From: JADFXI01 sp963784135
GTDB taxonomy: Bacteria > Nitrospirota > Thermodesulfovibrionia > Thermodesulfovibrionales > Dissulfurispiraceae
NCBI GenBank assembly: GCA_963784135.1
Contig: CAWAQG010000004.1
Location: forward strand, 558,001-622,000
Direction: 5' to 3'
Length of the DNA: 64,000 nt
The translations under genes were made by a program, and so were the position numbers. This document shows, piece by piece, positions 43,079 to 51,966 of this stretch. The stretch's first letter is position 1; each line of letters opens with the position of its first letter. The notes under the pieces were generated by a model, which ran no database searches, was not told the DNA's origin, and saw nothing but the letters and a program-made list of their open reading frames with translations.

Positions 43079-44152
43079 TTAAAAATCAGGAGGCGGCTCT
43101 TTCAGGTTCCCCACGAACTTCTGTTTGTCGATCGACTTGTCGTAGGCATCTTCAGGGCTTATCCATTTTTTGAGCAGCAGTTCCATTATGGCGTCGTCAA
43201 GGGTCTGCATGCCGTATTTCTTGCCGGTCTGCATGGCGGAGGGCAGCTGGTGGGTCTTGGCCTCCCTTATGAGATTGGAAACCGCATAGGTTATAACCAG
43301 TATTTCGAGCGCTGCGCACCTGCCTTTCTTGTCAATGCGCTTGAACAGGTTCTGCGCCAATACTCCCTTTAATGACTCCGAGAGCGTGGTGCGGATCTGC
43401 GCCTGCTGGCTTGCGGGAAAGACATCAACAACCCTGTCAACGGTCTTTGGCGCACTCGTCGTATGCAGTGTGCCGAAAACGAGATGCCCTGTTGATGCAG
43501 CCTCAAGGGCAAGTTGAATGGTTTCGAGGTCTCTCATTTCTCCGACAAGGATGATATCAGGGTCCTCGCGCAGCGCACCCCTGAGTGCAGAGGCGAACGA
43601 TTTCGTATGGGTCCCGATTTCACGGTGGTTGACAACGCAGCCCTGGCTCTTGTGTACAAATTCAATGGGGTCTTCCACTGTAATTATGTGGTCTTTCCTC
43701 ATCTTGTTGGCGTAATCGATGATCGCGGCCAGTGTCGTGGATTTACCGCTTCCGGTAGGGCCTGTAACCAGCACCAGTCCCTTCTGCAGCATCGCAAACT
43801 TCTTGCATACCGGCGGAAGGCCGAGCTGCTCAACGGTCAGTATCTCACTGGGAATCTCCCTGAAGACTGCTGCCACGCCGTATTTTTGCCGGAAAAAATT
43901 GGCACGGTAGCGTGCAAGTCCCGGTATTTCATAACCGAAGTCGACATCGCCGGTCTCTTCAAATACTTTTACCTTCTCTTCCGGGGCAATCTCGTAAAGC
44001 ATGGCCTTGAGATCGTCGTTTTCCATGATGTTATACTGCACCCTTTCCATTTCCCCCCTGATCCGCAGTATGGGCTGGGAGCCTGATACGAGGTGCAGGT
44101 CAGAGGCGCCCTGTTCATGCATAAGCTTGAAAAAAGCATCGATCTTTGCCAT
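43079..44152 (-). CDS. pilT: Twitching motility ATPase PilT
   Basis: The 357-aa retraction ATPase carries EQGASDLHLVSGSQPILRI, Walker A GPTGSGKSTTLA, the Asp box HIITVEDPIEFVH, Walker B IILVGEMRDLETIQLALEA, the His box GHLVFGTLHTTSAPKTVDRV and the PilT-specific VSNLIREAKTHQLPSAMQTG. It is the first gene of the three-gene minus-strand set with a PilU-like paralog and a receiver-like protein. The upstream region has been invaded by an IS element about 95 bp before the start codon, which may separate it from part of its control DNA. Confidence 0.95.
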   Translation of the reverse strand: MAKIDAFFKLMHEQGASDLHLVSGSQPILRIRGEMERVQYNIMENDDLKAMLYEIAPEEKVKVFEETGDVDFGYEIPGLARYRANFFRQKYGVAAVFREIPSEILTVEQLGLPPVCKKFAMLQKGLVLVTGPTGSGKSTTLAAIIDYANKMRKDHIITVEDPIEFVHKSQGCVVNHREIGTHTKSFASALRGALREDPDIILVGEMRDLETIQLALEAASTGHLVFGTLHTTSAPKTVDRVVDVFPASQQAQIRTTLSESLKGVLAQNLFKRIDKKGRCAALEILVITYAVSNLIREAKTHQLPSAMQTGKKYGMQTLDDAIMELLLKKWISPEDAYDKSIDKQKFVGNLKEPPPDF

Positions 44153-44227
44153 TGCGTAACTCCTGGGTGAAGATATTTGCCGCCTGTAAACCAGTATCTG
44201 TTATATAAAACTTTTACGGTTTTGTCA

Positions 44228-44246
44228 AGCAAGTATAGAATCTTGT
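44228..44246 (+). repeat. 19-bp target-site duplication, left
   Basis: AGCAAGTATAGAATCTTGT, identical to 45613-45631. The long duplication matches the IS1202-like group. Confidence 0.85.
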
Positions 44247-45612
44247 GTGGCGAGCAGATAAACTGTCCGTATCTGTAGCACATAAACTGTCCGGATAAAA
44301 TATATGGATAGCAAGGGGGCTATCCATGAAACGTTCGGCAGTGTTGCAGGAGGTACGGAAGATGAGATTTGAAGAAAGCTATGAGGGTTGGATACGAGGT
44401 CGATTAACGCAGGAAGAAGCAGCAACGCTTCTGGGTGTGTGCGATAGGACATTTAGAAGATATATGTTGAGGTATGAAGATACGGGCCTGGAGGGCCTTA
44501 TAGATAAGCGTTTAGGGCAAATATCTCATAAACGTGCGCCTGTTGATGAAGTAGTCGCACTATCGGATCTTTATAGCAATCGCTTTTGTGGTTTCAATGT
44601 CAAACATTTTTATAGCTGGTACCGGCGTGCTTATCAAGGGACCAGAAGCTACACATGGGTCAAGAACACCCTCCAGGAAAAGGGATTGGTACCGAAGGCA
44701 GCACAGAAAGGTACACACAGGAAAAAGCGTACAAGGGCACCTTATACCGGTATGATGCTGCACCAGGATGGTTCCAAACATCAGTGGGTTGAAGGAAAAT
44801 ACTGGGATCTAATCGTAACTATGGATGATGCCACGAGTGAACACTACTCGATGTTTTTTGTGCAGGAGGAAGGCACTCAAAGCAGCTTTCAAGGGGTAAA
44901 AGAAGTTATTGAGCAACACGGATTGTTTGCTTCGTTGTATACGGATCGTGGAAGTCACTACTGGCATACACCTGAGGCCGGAGGGAAAGTGGACAAATCA
45001 AATCTTACCCAGTTCGGTCGTGCAATGAGCCAACTTGGAATTAAGATGATTGCTGCGTATTCTCCTGAGGCCAGGGGTCGTTCTGAGCGAGCCTTCGAAA
45101 CTCATCAAGACCGCCTCGTCAAGGAGCTTGCAATGGCGGGCATTACTGAGATGAAGCAGGCCAATGATTATCTTGCCAGTACTTATATGCCAGCCCATAA
45201 TGCCGAGTTCACTGTTGTCCCGCAGGAACCACAGAGCGTATTCGTGACTTGGGCAGGCACTGCCTTGGAAGACATCCTATGCGAACAGTATGACCGCACC
45301 GTAGGCAACGACAACTGTGTAAAGTTCGATGGGCTAAAACTTCAGATCCCGCCAAATCAATATCGCTGCCACTACGTTAAGGTCGAAGTTCGCGTCCATC
45401 GTTATCCGGATGGTGGCCTTGCTATATTCCATGGACCGAGAAAACTGGCGGTCTTTGACCCTAAAGGAAAGGAGATTGCAAAGTGCTCACATGCAGCGGC
45501 ATGAGACTCAATAAAACTGACATCGGTGGCCTGCCATGTTCCATGCGCAGCCACCCTGCAGAACCGGACAGTTTATTTGCTCTAAAACCGGACAACTCTA
45601 TTTGTTGACAAC
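44247..45612 (+). mobile_element. Complete insertion sequence, IS1202-like (ISNCY)
   Basis: About 1366 bp between two identical 19-bp direct repeats, carrying one transposase gene. Both ends hold inverted copies of ATAAACTGTCCG-type motifs (two per end), likely transposase binding sites. Identical target duplications and an intact gene suggest a recent insertion. It landed between the pilT start and the rplM promoter. Confidence 0.88.
44326..45504 (+). CDS. DDE transposase (IS1202/ISNCY-like)
   Basis: The 392-aa protein has an N-terminal helix-turn-helix (RLTQEEAATLLGVCDRTFRR) and an RNase H-fold catalytic core with MLHQDGSKHQW (first Asp), SLYTDRGSHYW (second Asp) and RSERAFETHQDRLVKELA (Glu). 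The C-terminal part is a beta-rich DNA-binding region. The frame is uninterrupted, so the element may be active. Confidence 0.92.
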   Translation: MKRSAVLQEVRKMRFEESYEGWIRGRLTQEEAATLLGVCDRTFRRYMLRYEDTGLEGLIDKRLGQISHKRAPVDEVVALSDLYSNRFCGFNVKHFYSWYRRAYQGTRSYTWVKNTLQEKGLVPKAAQKGTHRKKRTRAPYTGMMLHQDGSKHQWVEGKYWDLIVTMDDATSEHYSMFFVQEEGTQSSFQGVKEVIEQHGLFASLYTDRGSHYWHTPEAGGKVDKSNLTQFGRAMSQLGIKMIAAYSPEARGRSERAFETHQDRLVKELAMAGITEMKQANDYLASTYMPAHNAEFTVVPQEPQSVFVTWAGTALEDILCEQYDRTVGNDNCVKFDGLKLQIPPNQYRCHYVKVEVRVHRYPDGGLAIFHGPRKLAVFDPKGKEIAKCSHAAA

Positions 45613-45631
45613 AGCAAGTATAGAATCTTGT
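45613..45631 (+). repeat. 19-bp target-site duplication, right
   Basis: Identical to 44228-44246; marks the right border of the IS. Confidence 0.85.
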
Positions 45632-45690
45632 TCCGGGCCTGCGTCAGATTTATGGGTTTGCAATTTTGACGCCTCTTGTTGCTACAGGCA

Positions 45691-45720
45691 TTGACAAATC
45701 TGTATAATTTTGTGTAATTT
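45691..45720 (+). promoter_or_regulatory. Candidate rplM promoter
   Basis: TTGACA (45691-45696) followed after 18 bp by TAATTT (45715-45720), about 50 bp before the rplM start. A TATAAT at 45703-45708 overlaps the spacer. It lies 60 bp beyond the IS border, so the insertion did not disrupt it. Confidence 0.45.
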
Positions 45721-45769
45721 ATAAGGCTTGATTAATTCGTTGCATTTAATAGTAAGGGAAGGTGTTACG

Positions 45770-46213
45770 ATGAGAACCAGATTTGCTAAGAAAAGTGACA
45801 TTGAGCGCAAATGGTATGTTGTTGATGCAAAAGACAAGGTGTTGGGCAGGTTGGCCTGCAGGGTCGCATCGTACATAAGGGGAAAGCATAAACCCATATT
45901 TACGCCCAATGTGGATACCGGAGATTTTATCATCGTTATTAATGCTGATAAAGTCAAGGTCACAGGCAATAAGCTTGTGGACAAGCTGTATCAGCACCAC
46001 ACGGGGTATATCGGGAACCTGAAAGAAAAATCGCTCAAAGACAGGATGAACTCAGAGCCTGAGAAGGTGATAGAAGATGCTGTATGGGGAATGCTTCCCA
46101 AAAACAGGCTTGGCAGGGCCATGATAAAAAAGCTGAAAGTTTACCGCGGTGCGGAGCACGGGCATGCGGCGCAGAAACCGGAGTTGATAGAAATCACAAA
46201 AGTAAGGAGTTAA
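45770..46213 (+). CDS. rplM: 50S ribosomal protein L13
   Basis: The 147-aa L13 has RKWYVVDAKDKVLGRLACRV, YIRGKHKPIFTPNVDTGD, GMLPKNRLGRAMIKKLKVY and a C-terminal HAAQKPE. The open frame begins at 45728, but ATG 45770 after AAGGGAAGG gives the conserved N-terminus. rpsI follows 3 bp later, the classic L13-S9 pair. Confidence 0.97.
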   Translation: MRTRFAKKSDIERKWYVVDAKDKVLGRLACRVASYIRGKHKPIFTPNVDTGDFIIVINADKVKVTGNKLVDKLYQHHTGYIGNLKEKSLKDRMNSEPEKVIEDAVWGMLPKNRLGRAMIKKLKVYRGAEHGHAAQKPELIEITKVRS

Positions 46214-46216
46214 TGA

Positions 46217-46609
46217 ATGGCTTCGATAAATTATAATTCGACAGGCAGAAGAAAGCGATCAATAGCGAGAGTAAACCTGGTCCCGGGCAAAGGCGCCATA
46301 ACCGTCAATGACAGGGACATCGACACTTACTTCCCGAGAGAGACGCTTAGAATGATTATCAGGCAGCCGCTTCAGCTTACCGGCACTGCAGGAAAATATG
46401 ACGTGCTTGCCAGTGTAAACGGGGGAGGGCTCAGCGGCCAGGCAGGCGCATTGCGCCATGGCATTGCGAGGGCGCTCGTTGCCGCTGACGCGGACATGAA
46501 ACCGAAGCTTAAAAAAGAGGGTATACTTACCAGGGACCCGAGAGAAGTGGAGAGAAAGAAATACGGCCAGGCCGGAGCGCGCAGAAGGTTCCAGTTCTCC
46601 AAACGTTAA
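46217..46609 (+). CDS. rpsI: 30S ribosomal protein S9
   Basis: The 130-aa S9 shows TGRRKRSIARVNLVPGKGAI, the central GGGLSGQAGALRHGIARAL and the basic tail KKYGQAGARRRFQFSKR, which reaches the P-site tRNA. It is co-transcribed with rplM, and argC starts 25 bp downstream. Confidence 0.97.
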   Translation: MASINYNSTGRRKRSIARVNLVPGKGAITVNDRDIDTYFPRETLRMIIRQPLQLTGTAGKYDVLASVNGGGLSGQAGALRHGIARALVAADADMKPKLKKEGILTRDPREVERKKYGQAGARRRFQFSKR

Positions 46610-46634
46610 CAACTACAGCGATAGGAAATTAACA

Positions 46635-47741
46635 ATGATCAAAGCAGGCATCTTTGGCGCTTCGAGTTTAACTGCAGGCAAACTCATTGAGCTGCTGTTA
46701 AATCACCCGGAAGCTGAAATTTCTTTTTTGGCATCTGAAACATTTGATGGACAAGGGTTAGAAGCGTCTTTTCACGGCAGGTTCAAGAACTTATTAGACC
46801 TTAAGTTTGAGTCATATTATTCCAACAAGAATAAAATGCTGAGTAAATGCGATGTGGTTTTCCTGGCGAAAGCGCATGGGAAACATGGTAACGTCGCTGG
46901 AGAACTCCTCGCAAAGGACATAAAAGTTATTGACCTTAGCGCCGATTTCCGGTTGAAGGACCTCAACGTATTTGCCAAGTGGTATAAACCTGAAGGGGAG
47001 CACGCAGCCTACTATTATGGCGGGGAGTTTATCGACCTCCTGGCCAAAGCCGTTTATGGCCTGCCAGAAATCCATTCCGGGAAAATCTCCAAAGCCAGTT
47101 TGGTTGCCAACCCGGGTTGTTACCCCACAACCGTCATATTAGGGTTAGCGCCATTGTTTAAAGAAAAATTGATTCCGGACAATTTCGTTATAGCCGACTC
47201 TTATTCCGGAGTAAGCGGGGCAGGTAAGAGCCGTAAAAATGAGACCCAGTTTATAGACCTCAACGAAAACATTCGCCCATATAAGATCGGCGTCCACAAC
47301 CATACTCCGGAAATGGAGCAGGAACTTTCAGAACTGGGCGGAGAGGACTGCAAGGTGTTGTTCGCACCCCATATCATGCCGATAGACGTGGGCATTATAA
47401 GTACAATTTACGTAAAATACGCCAAGAAACTGGACAACAAAGAATTGACGGATTTATATAATACATTCTATGAGGGTAAGCAATTTGTAAGGATTTACGA
47501 AAACGGCGCCTTGCCGCAGGTAAAAGATGTTGCGAACACCAATTTCTGCGACATTGGTATTACGATTGATGAGAGAACTGAACGATATGTCATTACGTCT
47601 GTTATCGACAATACCATGAAGGGTGCAGCCAGTCAGGCAATTCAGAACATGAACTTAATGTTTGGATTTGATGAAGCAGCCGGGTTGCCGTTTGGCCGAG
47701 CGCTTCAGAAGAAAAAAGGCGTCGGGTCTGCGCGCAAATAA
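46635..47741 (+). CDS. argC: N-acetyl-gamma-glutamyl-phosphate reductase
   Basis: ArgC reduces N-acetyl-glutamyl phosphate to the semialdehyde with NADPH, the third step of arginine synthesis. The 368-aa protein has a Rossmann start (IKAGIFGASSLTAGKLIELL), IDLSADFRL, the catalytic Cys in VANPGCYPTTVILGLAPL, and PHIMPIDVGIISTIYV. It probably shares the rplM-rpsI transcript. argJ, the partner that recycles acetyl groups, is 15 kb away in this window. Confidence 0.93.
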   Translation: MIKAGIFGASSLTAGKLIELLLNHPEAEISFLASETFDGQGLEASFHGRFKNLLDLKFESYYSNKNKMLSKCDVVFLAKAHGKHGNVAGELLAKDIKVIDLSADFRLKDLNVFAKWYKPEGEHAAYYYGGEFIDLLAKAVYGLPEIHSGKISKASLVANPGCYPTTVILGLAPLFKEKLIPDNFVIADSYSGVSGAGKSRKNETQFIDLNENIRPYKIGVHNHTPEMEQELSELGGEDCKVLFAPHIMPIDVGIISTIYVKYAKKLDNKELTDLYNTFYEGKQFVRIYENGALPQVKDVANTNFCDIGITIDERTERYVITSVIDNTMKGAASQAIQNMNLMFGFDEAAGLPFGRALQKKKGVGSARK

Positions 47742-47779
47742 CTTGCACATCTCAGCCGAACACAAGTAAACTTACTCTT

Positions 47780-48349
47780 TCACGTCGAAGGCGATAGTCT
47801 TTTGGTCCAGGCTACAAGGTTCTCCAGCAGTTCCCTGATTAATTCCCTCGTTTTCTGGTCTGTCACCTTGCCGTTTTTGTCAATCTTGTCGTGGGCAAAG
47901 GATACCATGACTTCCGGCTGGTTCAGTGCAAAACAACTCAGGAATACAAAGCATTGCCGTAAATGATACTGTGCCCTTGCGGTGCCTATCATGCCGGGGG
48001 AAGCGCCCATGATAGCTACCGGCTTATGTTCGAACGGGTTGTCTCCATATGGTCTGGAAGCACAGTCGATGGCGTTCTTCAACACGCCCGGGACCGAATA
48101 GTTGTATTCCGGCGTAGCAATAAGTATGGCGTCGACTGCCCTGATTTTTGCCTTGAACTCTTTCACCTTTTCCACAGGCTGATTCTCTAAATCCTGATTG
48201 AATGGCTGAATTCCTTCGAGATCAAAAATCTCAATTTCGACACCTTCCGGAACGAGTTCCAATGCGGCCCTCAAAAGAGATTTGTTGTAAGAATCTTTGC
48301 GCAAGCTCCCGGCAAACCCGAGAATTTTGAAAACTTTTCCCATATTCAT
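47780..48349 (-). CDS. NADPH-dependent FMN reductase (ChrR/YieF-like)
   Basis: The 189-aa flavodoxin-fold protein has ILGFAGSLRKDSYNKSLLRA (FMN phosphate loop), IATPEYNYSVPGVLKNAIDC and PVAIMGASPGMIGTARAQ, the pattern of quinone or chromate reductases. Such enzymes perform two-electron reduction of quinones and metal oxyanions. Start ATG 48349 or the second ATG at 48343 (GGGAGG upstream serves both). It is convergent with argC, 38 bp apart. Confidence 0.9.
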   Translation of the reverse strand: MNMGKVFKILGFAGSLRKDSYNKSLLRAALELVPEGVEIEIFDLEGIQPFNQDLENQPVEKVKEFKAKIRAVDAILIATPEYNYSVPGVLKNAIDCASRPYGDNPFEHKPVAIMGASPGMIGTARAQYHLRQCFVFLSCFALNQPEVMVSFAHDKIDKNGKVTDQKTRELIRELLENLVAWTKRLSPST

Positions 48350-48458
48350 CTACCTCCCGCTGAATAATACCGGCCTCAATGGCCGTCAATGCTGATATCT
48401 TTCTCATAGGATATCAGTTTTCGGGAATACGTCAAGTAGCCGGCGCATTGATTTAATC

Positions 48459-48665
48459 GTGCCGGTTGATTTACATTTAACTGTGGTCAGAGTTGTAACA
48501 CAATTGCTCATGGGTCTTATGCTGTTATTCGGCACCATAACCATTACACCGAAGCTGCTGCTTGTACTGAAAGAGAAAAACCTGCTTCGGGCACTCTATT
48601 ATCTAATGCTGTGGTGTGTATCTCTTGCATTTGCCTTAATGGCATTTTATTCTGCTTCGGTATAA
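48459..48665 (+). CDS. Possible small membrane protein (two TM segments)
   Basis: A 68-aa frame starting with GTG 48459. It has two hydrophobic helices (LLMGLMLLFGTITI and LMLWCVSLAFALMAFY) separated by a basic loop, which looks like real membrane-protein composition. No Shine-Dalgarno and no family recognised. The 285 bp that follow (48666-48950) hold no gene I can support. Confidence 0.4.
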   Translation: MPVDLHLTVVRVVTQLLMGLMLLFGTITITPKLLLVLKEKNLLRALYYLMLWCVSLAFALMAFYSASV

Positions 48666-48950
48666 CAGTTCCTTAGCATTATCGGAAGGATTTGGGATGT
48701 CTGTTTTTGTGATCAGCTGCTACCGAAGGCCTCACCGCTAAAATGCTTGTTTGTCAGTGCACTCCTGACTGTAAAACTGCTTTACTCGCCTCCCAAGGCT
48801 GTACGTACTTCGGGACATATCTGTTTTTTTCGGGCATTCGGATTTTGAGGTTGATTTCTACTAAAAACAAGCCCTCTCCTATTTCCAGATCAAGGTTGAT
48901 ATTTCATGCCCTATAATATATACTTTAAATATATATTTAGGAGGCTTGCA

Positions 48951-49178
48951 ATGAAAACTGCAAAAATATTCCAAAATGGTCAGAGCCAGGCGATCCGATT
49001 GCCCAAAGAGTTCAGGTTCAAGGATGATCAGGTGTATATCAAAAAATCAGGGAATGTCGTTATCCTTATCCCGAAAAGTAACTCTTGGGACTCTCTTGCA
49101 GACAGTCTGGGGAAATTCTCAGACGACTTTATGGTCGAACGGAATCAGCCAAGAACTCAAGGGCGGGAGAGTTTTTAA
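48951..49178 (+). CDS. vapB: VapB antitoxin, AbrB/SpoVT type
   Basis: The 75-aa protein begins KTAKIFQNGQSQAIRLPKEF, the swapped-hairpin AbrB DNA-binding fold of VapB antitoxins, and ends in a flexible toxin-binding tail. AGGAGG 8 bp before ATG 48951 decides the start over the longer frame at 48906. An AT-rich, nearly palindromic stretch with TATAAT (48910-48940) lies upstream and may be both promoter and operator. Confidence 0.9.
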   Translation: MKTAKIFQNGQSQAIRLPKEFRFKDDQVYIKKSGNVVILIPKSNSWDSLADSLGKFSDDFMVERNQPRTQGRESF

Positions 49179-49579
49179 TGAAATTTATGCTGGATACCAA
49201 TACGTGCATTTACCTTATTAAACGAAAGCCTGAAAAAGTACTACAACACTTCAAAACATACTTTATAGGAGACATCGGAATATCTTCCATTACTCTCGCA
49301 GAGCTTGAGTATGGCGTGGCAAAGAGTCAGCATGTCCAGAAAAATCGACTTGCTTTAGACGAATTCATATTGCCTCTGGAAATCGCTGCATTTGACGAAG
49401 CTGCTTCGGAAAAGTATGGCTCGATGCGATCAATGCTCGAAAAGAATGGCATGTTGATTGGTTCAATGGACATGCTCATAGCTGCGCATGCTCTCAGCAT
49501 CGATGCAACTCTCGTCACAAATAACTTAAAGGAATTCAGGCGAATCAGGGGGCTGAAAGTAGTAGACTGGAGCGTTTAG
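49178..49579 (+). CDS. vapC: VapC toxin (PIN-domain RNase)
   Basis: The 133-aa PIN protein has the first acidic residue in FMLDTNTCIYLIK, ISSITLAELEYGVAKS with the conserved Glu, and SMDMLIAAHALSIDATLVTN with the last acidic pair. It starts in a TAATG overlap with vapB, replacing the longer frame that begins at 49085. VapC toxins cut initiator tRNA or other RNAs. Confidence 0.93.
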   Translation: MKFMLDTNTCIYLIKRKPEKVLQHFKTYFIGDIGISSITLAELEYGVAKSQHVQKNRLALDEFILPLEIAAFDEAASEKYGSMRSMLEKNGMLIGSMDMLIAAHALSIDATLVTNNLKEFRRIRGLKVVDWSV

Positions 49580-50133
49580 AAGGGCTGTTTTATCAACCTG
49601 TTAATCCGAAACTGCTTTTTTACGGTCCACGCTGTTAACAACCCGATATTCACGAATACCCTTTTTTTCATTTCTGGACCTTCTCTCAATAATTTTTAAA
49701 AGTAACTAACATCGGCGTTTTTTTAGCTGATGTTGAGACCCGCGAATTACGACCAGCCAAGCTTCAATGTTGACAAGCAGGTTACGGGACAAACTCTTTG
49801 CCAGTTGCGCCCACGTCAAACTGAGGGTTTTCAGGTGGAGGCATTTGCGGCAGGCCCTCACGGAAGTAATTGAGGGAGGGTATCCTACATACACTTAATA
49901 GTATGAACGGTAATCATCAGTGGCAACTCTCGTACCGACCAGAAATAGACACGAAGGGAGCTTCTCTACAGCTGTTTTTTTCCGAAAATTATTTTGCGTC
50001 GTTGGCTCCGTCAAAAGCAGGGAACACACGGCATTTAAACGATCTTATGATGGTGTTCACCCGGGAATGGTTATTCGTCAGATCTGTGAATATGGATTGA
50101 TAGACTACCTGATTCTAATGAAAAGCAAGAACG
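49580..50133. other. 554-bp gap without a supportable gene
   Basis: Between vapC and the stop of the ABC-F gene. A minus-strand frame (49706-49894) reads LSLTWAQLAKSLSRNLLVNI and could be the end of a decayed transposase; plus-strand frames at 49870-50100 and 49920-50363 have no start context and the latter runs into the ABC-F gene. I see no RNA gene. It is best read as decayed mobile DNA. Confidence 0.4.
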
Positions 50134-51723
50134 TCAAGCGGCGGCGCTTCGTAATTTCTTCGCGGCTTCTATGTTTCCGTTCTTGCCGGCGCTGTTCCGC
50201 TTCCCTTTCGTTTTCTTTACTCGGACCCCGCCCTCGTCCTGCCACCCGATGCGTTCGAGGAAGTCGAAGTAGGTGCCTTCGAAGACGTTCACCTCGTCAT
50301 TGTCGTATACGATCAGCTTGGTCGCTACGGCCTCCAGGATCATCTCACTGTGCGTCACGATGATGACAGCGCCGTCGAAAGCTTCAATCGCCTCGATCAG
50401 CGAGTCAATGGACTCCATGTCCAGGTGGTTTGTAGGCTCGTCGAGGATCAGCATGTTGGCCGGAGAGATCAGGAGCTTGCCGAGCAGTACGCGGCTCTTT
50501 TCCCCTCCCGAGAGCACGCTCACCTTCTTGAGCGCGTTGTCGCCGTCGAACATCATGAGCCCGCAGATGGCGCGGGATTCGCCATGGGCATGGTTCGGAT
50601 GCGCGTCCATGATTTCCTGGAGCGCGGTCTTGTCGTTCATCAGGCGGCTGATATTGGTCTGGCCGAAGTAAGCGATCTTCGTATTCGGGTGGGGTCTTAT
50701 GTCTCCGCTTGACGGGGACATCTCTCCTGCAAGCAGGTTCAGAAGCGTGGTCTTACCCTTGCCGTTTTTTCCGATGACGGCAATGCGGTCCTTTTTACCC
50801 ACAGCAAAGTTCAGGCTGTCAATGAGTTTCGGTCCGTCCTCAGAAAATGAAAAGGAGAGGTCTTCCACTGTCATCAGCCATTTGGCTTCAAACGGGGCGG
50901 ACCGAAACTTGAAGTCAAGCGATTTGATCTCTCTGAGCTTGTCGAGCCGTTCGTGTTTCGCGAGCGCTTTGATCCGGGACTGGACCGCGCTGGCCTTGGT
51001 TGCCTGGGCCCGGAAGCGATTAATGAACTGCTCCACCTCTTTGCGTTTCTTATCGTCGTTCTGGCGAGTCTTTTCGTGGATCTCTTCTTCCAGGAGAATC
51101 TGGTCGTATAGCTTCTGCGTGTTGCCGGGGACCTTTCGCATCTTGCAGCGGTGGATGATCATGGTGTGCGTCGTGACGCTGTCCATGAATTCTCGGTCAT
51201 GCGTTATGATGATCAACTCGTTCCGCCAGGCGCGCAAAAATTGAGTGAGCCAGCGGACCGAAACGATGTCGAGGTAGTTCGTGGGCTCGTCGAGGAGCAG
51301 CAGATTCGGCTCCGATACAAGCACCTTGGCAAGGTTCAAGCGCACCTGGTAACCGCCGGACAACGACGACGGCGAGCGGTCGAAGTCATGGTTGATGAAC
51401 CCCAAGCCGTGGAGAATGGCCTCGGCCTTGTACGTTTCATCGATATGGTACTCGTTTTTCGGAAGGGCGAGGCAAGCCTCCTGGAGCACCGTATTCTCAG
51501 TGAAATGGATATGCTGGGACAGATGTCCGATGGTGTATCCCGAAGACACCGTAATCGTGCCGGAGTCCTGGTGCTCTTCGCCGAGGATCAAGCGGAAGAG
51601 CGTGGATTTGCCGTGGCCGTTTCGGCCCACAAGGCCCACGCGTTCGCGCGGGTTTACTGTGAAGCCGACGCCGTCAAACAGCACCTGTTTGCCGTAGGAT
51701 TTTTCGATATTCGCGACTTGGAG
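50134..51723 (-). CDS. ABC-F family ATPase
   Basis: The 529-aa soluble protein has two ABC cassettes: VGRNGHGKSTL / LSGGYQVRLNLAKVL / LLLLDEPTNYLD, and IGKNGKGKTTLL / LSGGEKSRVLLGKLL / MLILDEPTNHLD. A charged linker (EEIHEKTRQNDDKKRKEVEQ) separates them, as in ABC-F translation factors and ribosome-protection proteins. There is no TM domain. A basic C-terminal tail (RVKKTKGKRNSAGKNG) may contact rRNA. The frame opens at 51756; ATG 51723 after AGAAGG is the likely start. The DNA looks somewhat more GC-rich than neighbouring genes. Confidence 0.93.
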   Translation of the reverse strand, partial: LQVANIEKSYGKQVLFDGVGFTVNPRERVGLVGRNGHGKSTLFRLILGEEHQDSGTITVSSGYTIGHLSQHIHFTENTVLQEACLALPKNEYHIDETYKAEAILHGLGFINHDFDRSPSSLSGGYQVRLNLAKVLVSEPNLLLLDEPTNYLDIVSVRWLTQFLRAWRNELIIITHDREFMDSVTTHTMIIHRCKMRKVPGNTQKLYDQILLEEEIHEKTRQNDDKKRKEVEQFINRFRAQATKASAVQSRIKALAKHERLDKLREIKSLDFKFRSAPFEAKWLMTVEDLSFSFSEDGPKLIDSLNFAVGKKDRIAVIGKNGKGKTTLLNLLAGEMSPSSGDIRPHPNTKIAYFGQTNISRLMNDKTALQEIMDAHPNHAHGESRAICGLMMFDGDNALKKVSVLSGGEKSRVLLGKLLISPANMLILDEPTNHLDMESIDSLIEAIEAFDGAVIIVTHSEMILEAVATKLIVYDNDEVNVFEGTYFDFLERIGWQDEGGVRVKKTKGKRNSAGKNGNIEAAKKLRSAAA

Positions 51724-51966
51724 CATTCTTTGGCCTTCTCTAAATAAAGTATGCAAAAATACAGCCTTATATGTTAACGCAGCAGGGCGATTAAAGCAAA
51801 TGTTTTTTCAAGGATACAGATGAAACAAGGCGTCTTTATCATGTCGGATGAGCTCTCAATTATAAATAGACCCCGAGAACCCCTTTGCAATAATTATTTT
51901 AGGAATCGAACATTCTTGGTGAGATGCCCACGGTGATGATTATCAGGTGAATGCGGCAGGCAAGAG

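Noticed and set aside
49920..50363. A 147-codon plus-strand frame overlapping the end of the ABC-F gene.
   Set aside because: The second half is antisense to the ABC-F C-terminus and there is no ribosome-binding site or recognisable motif.
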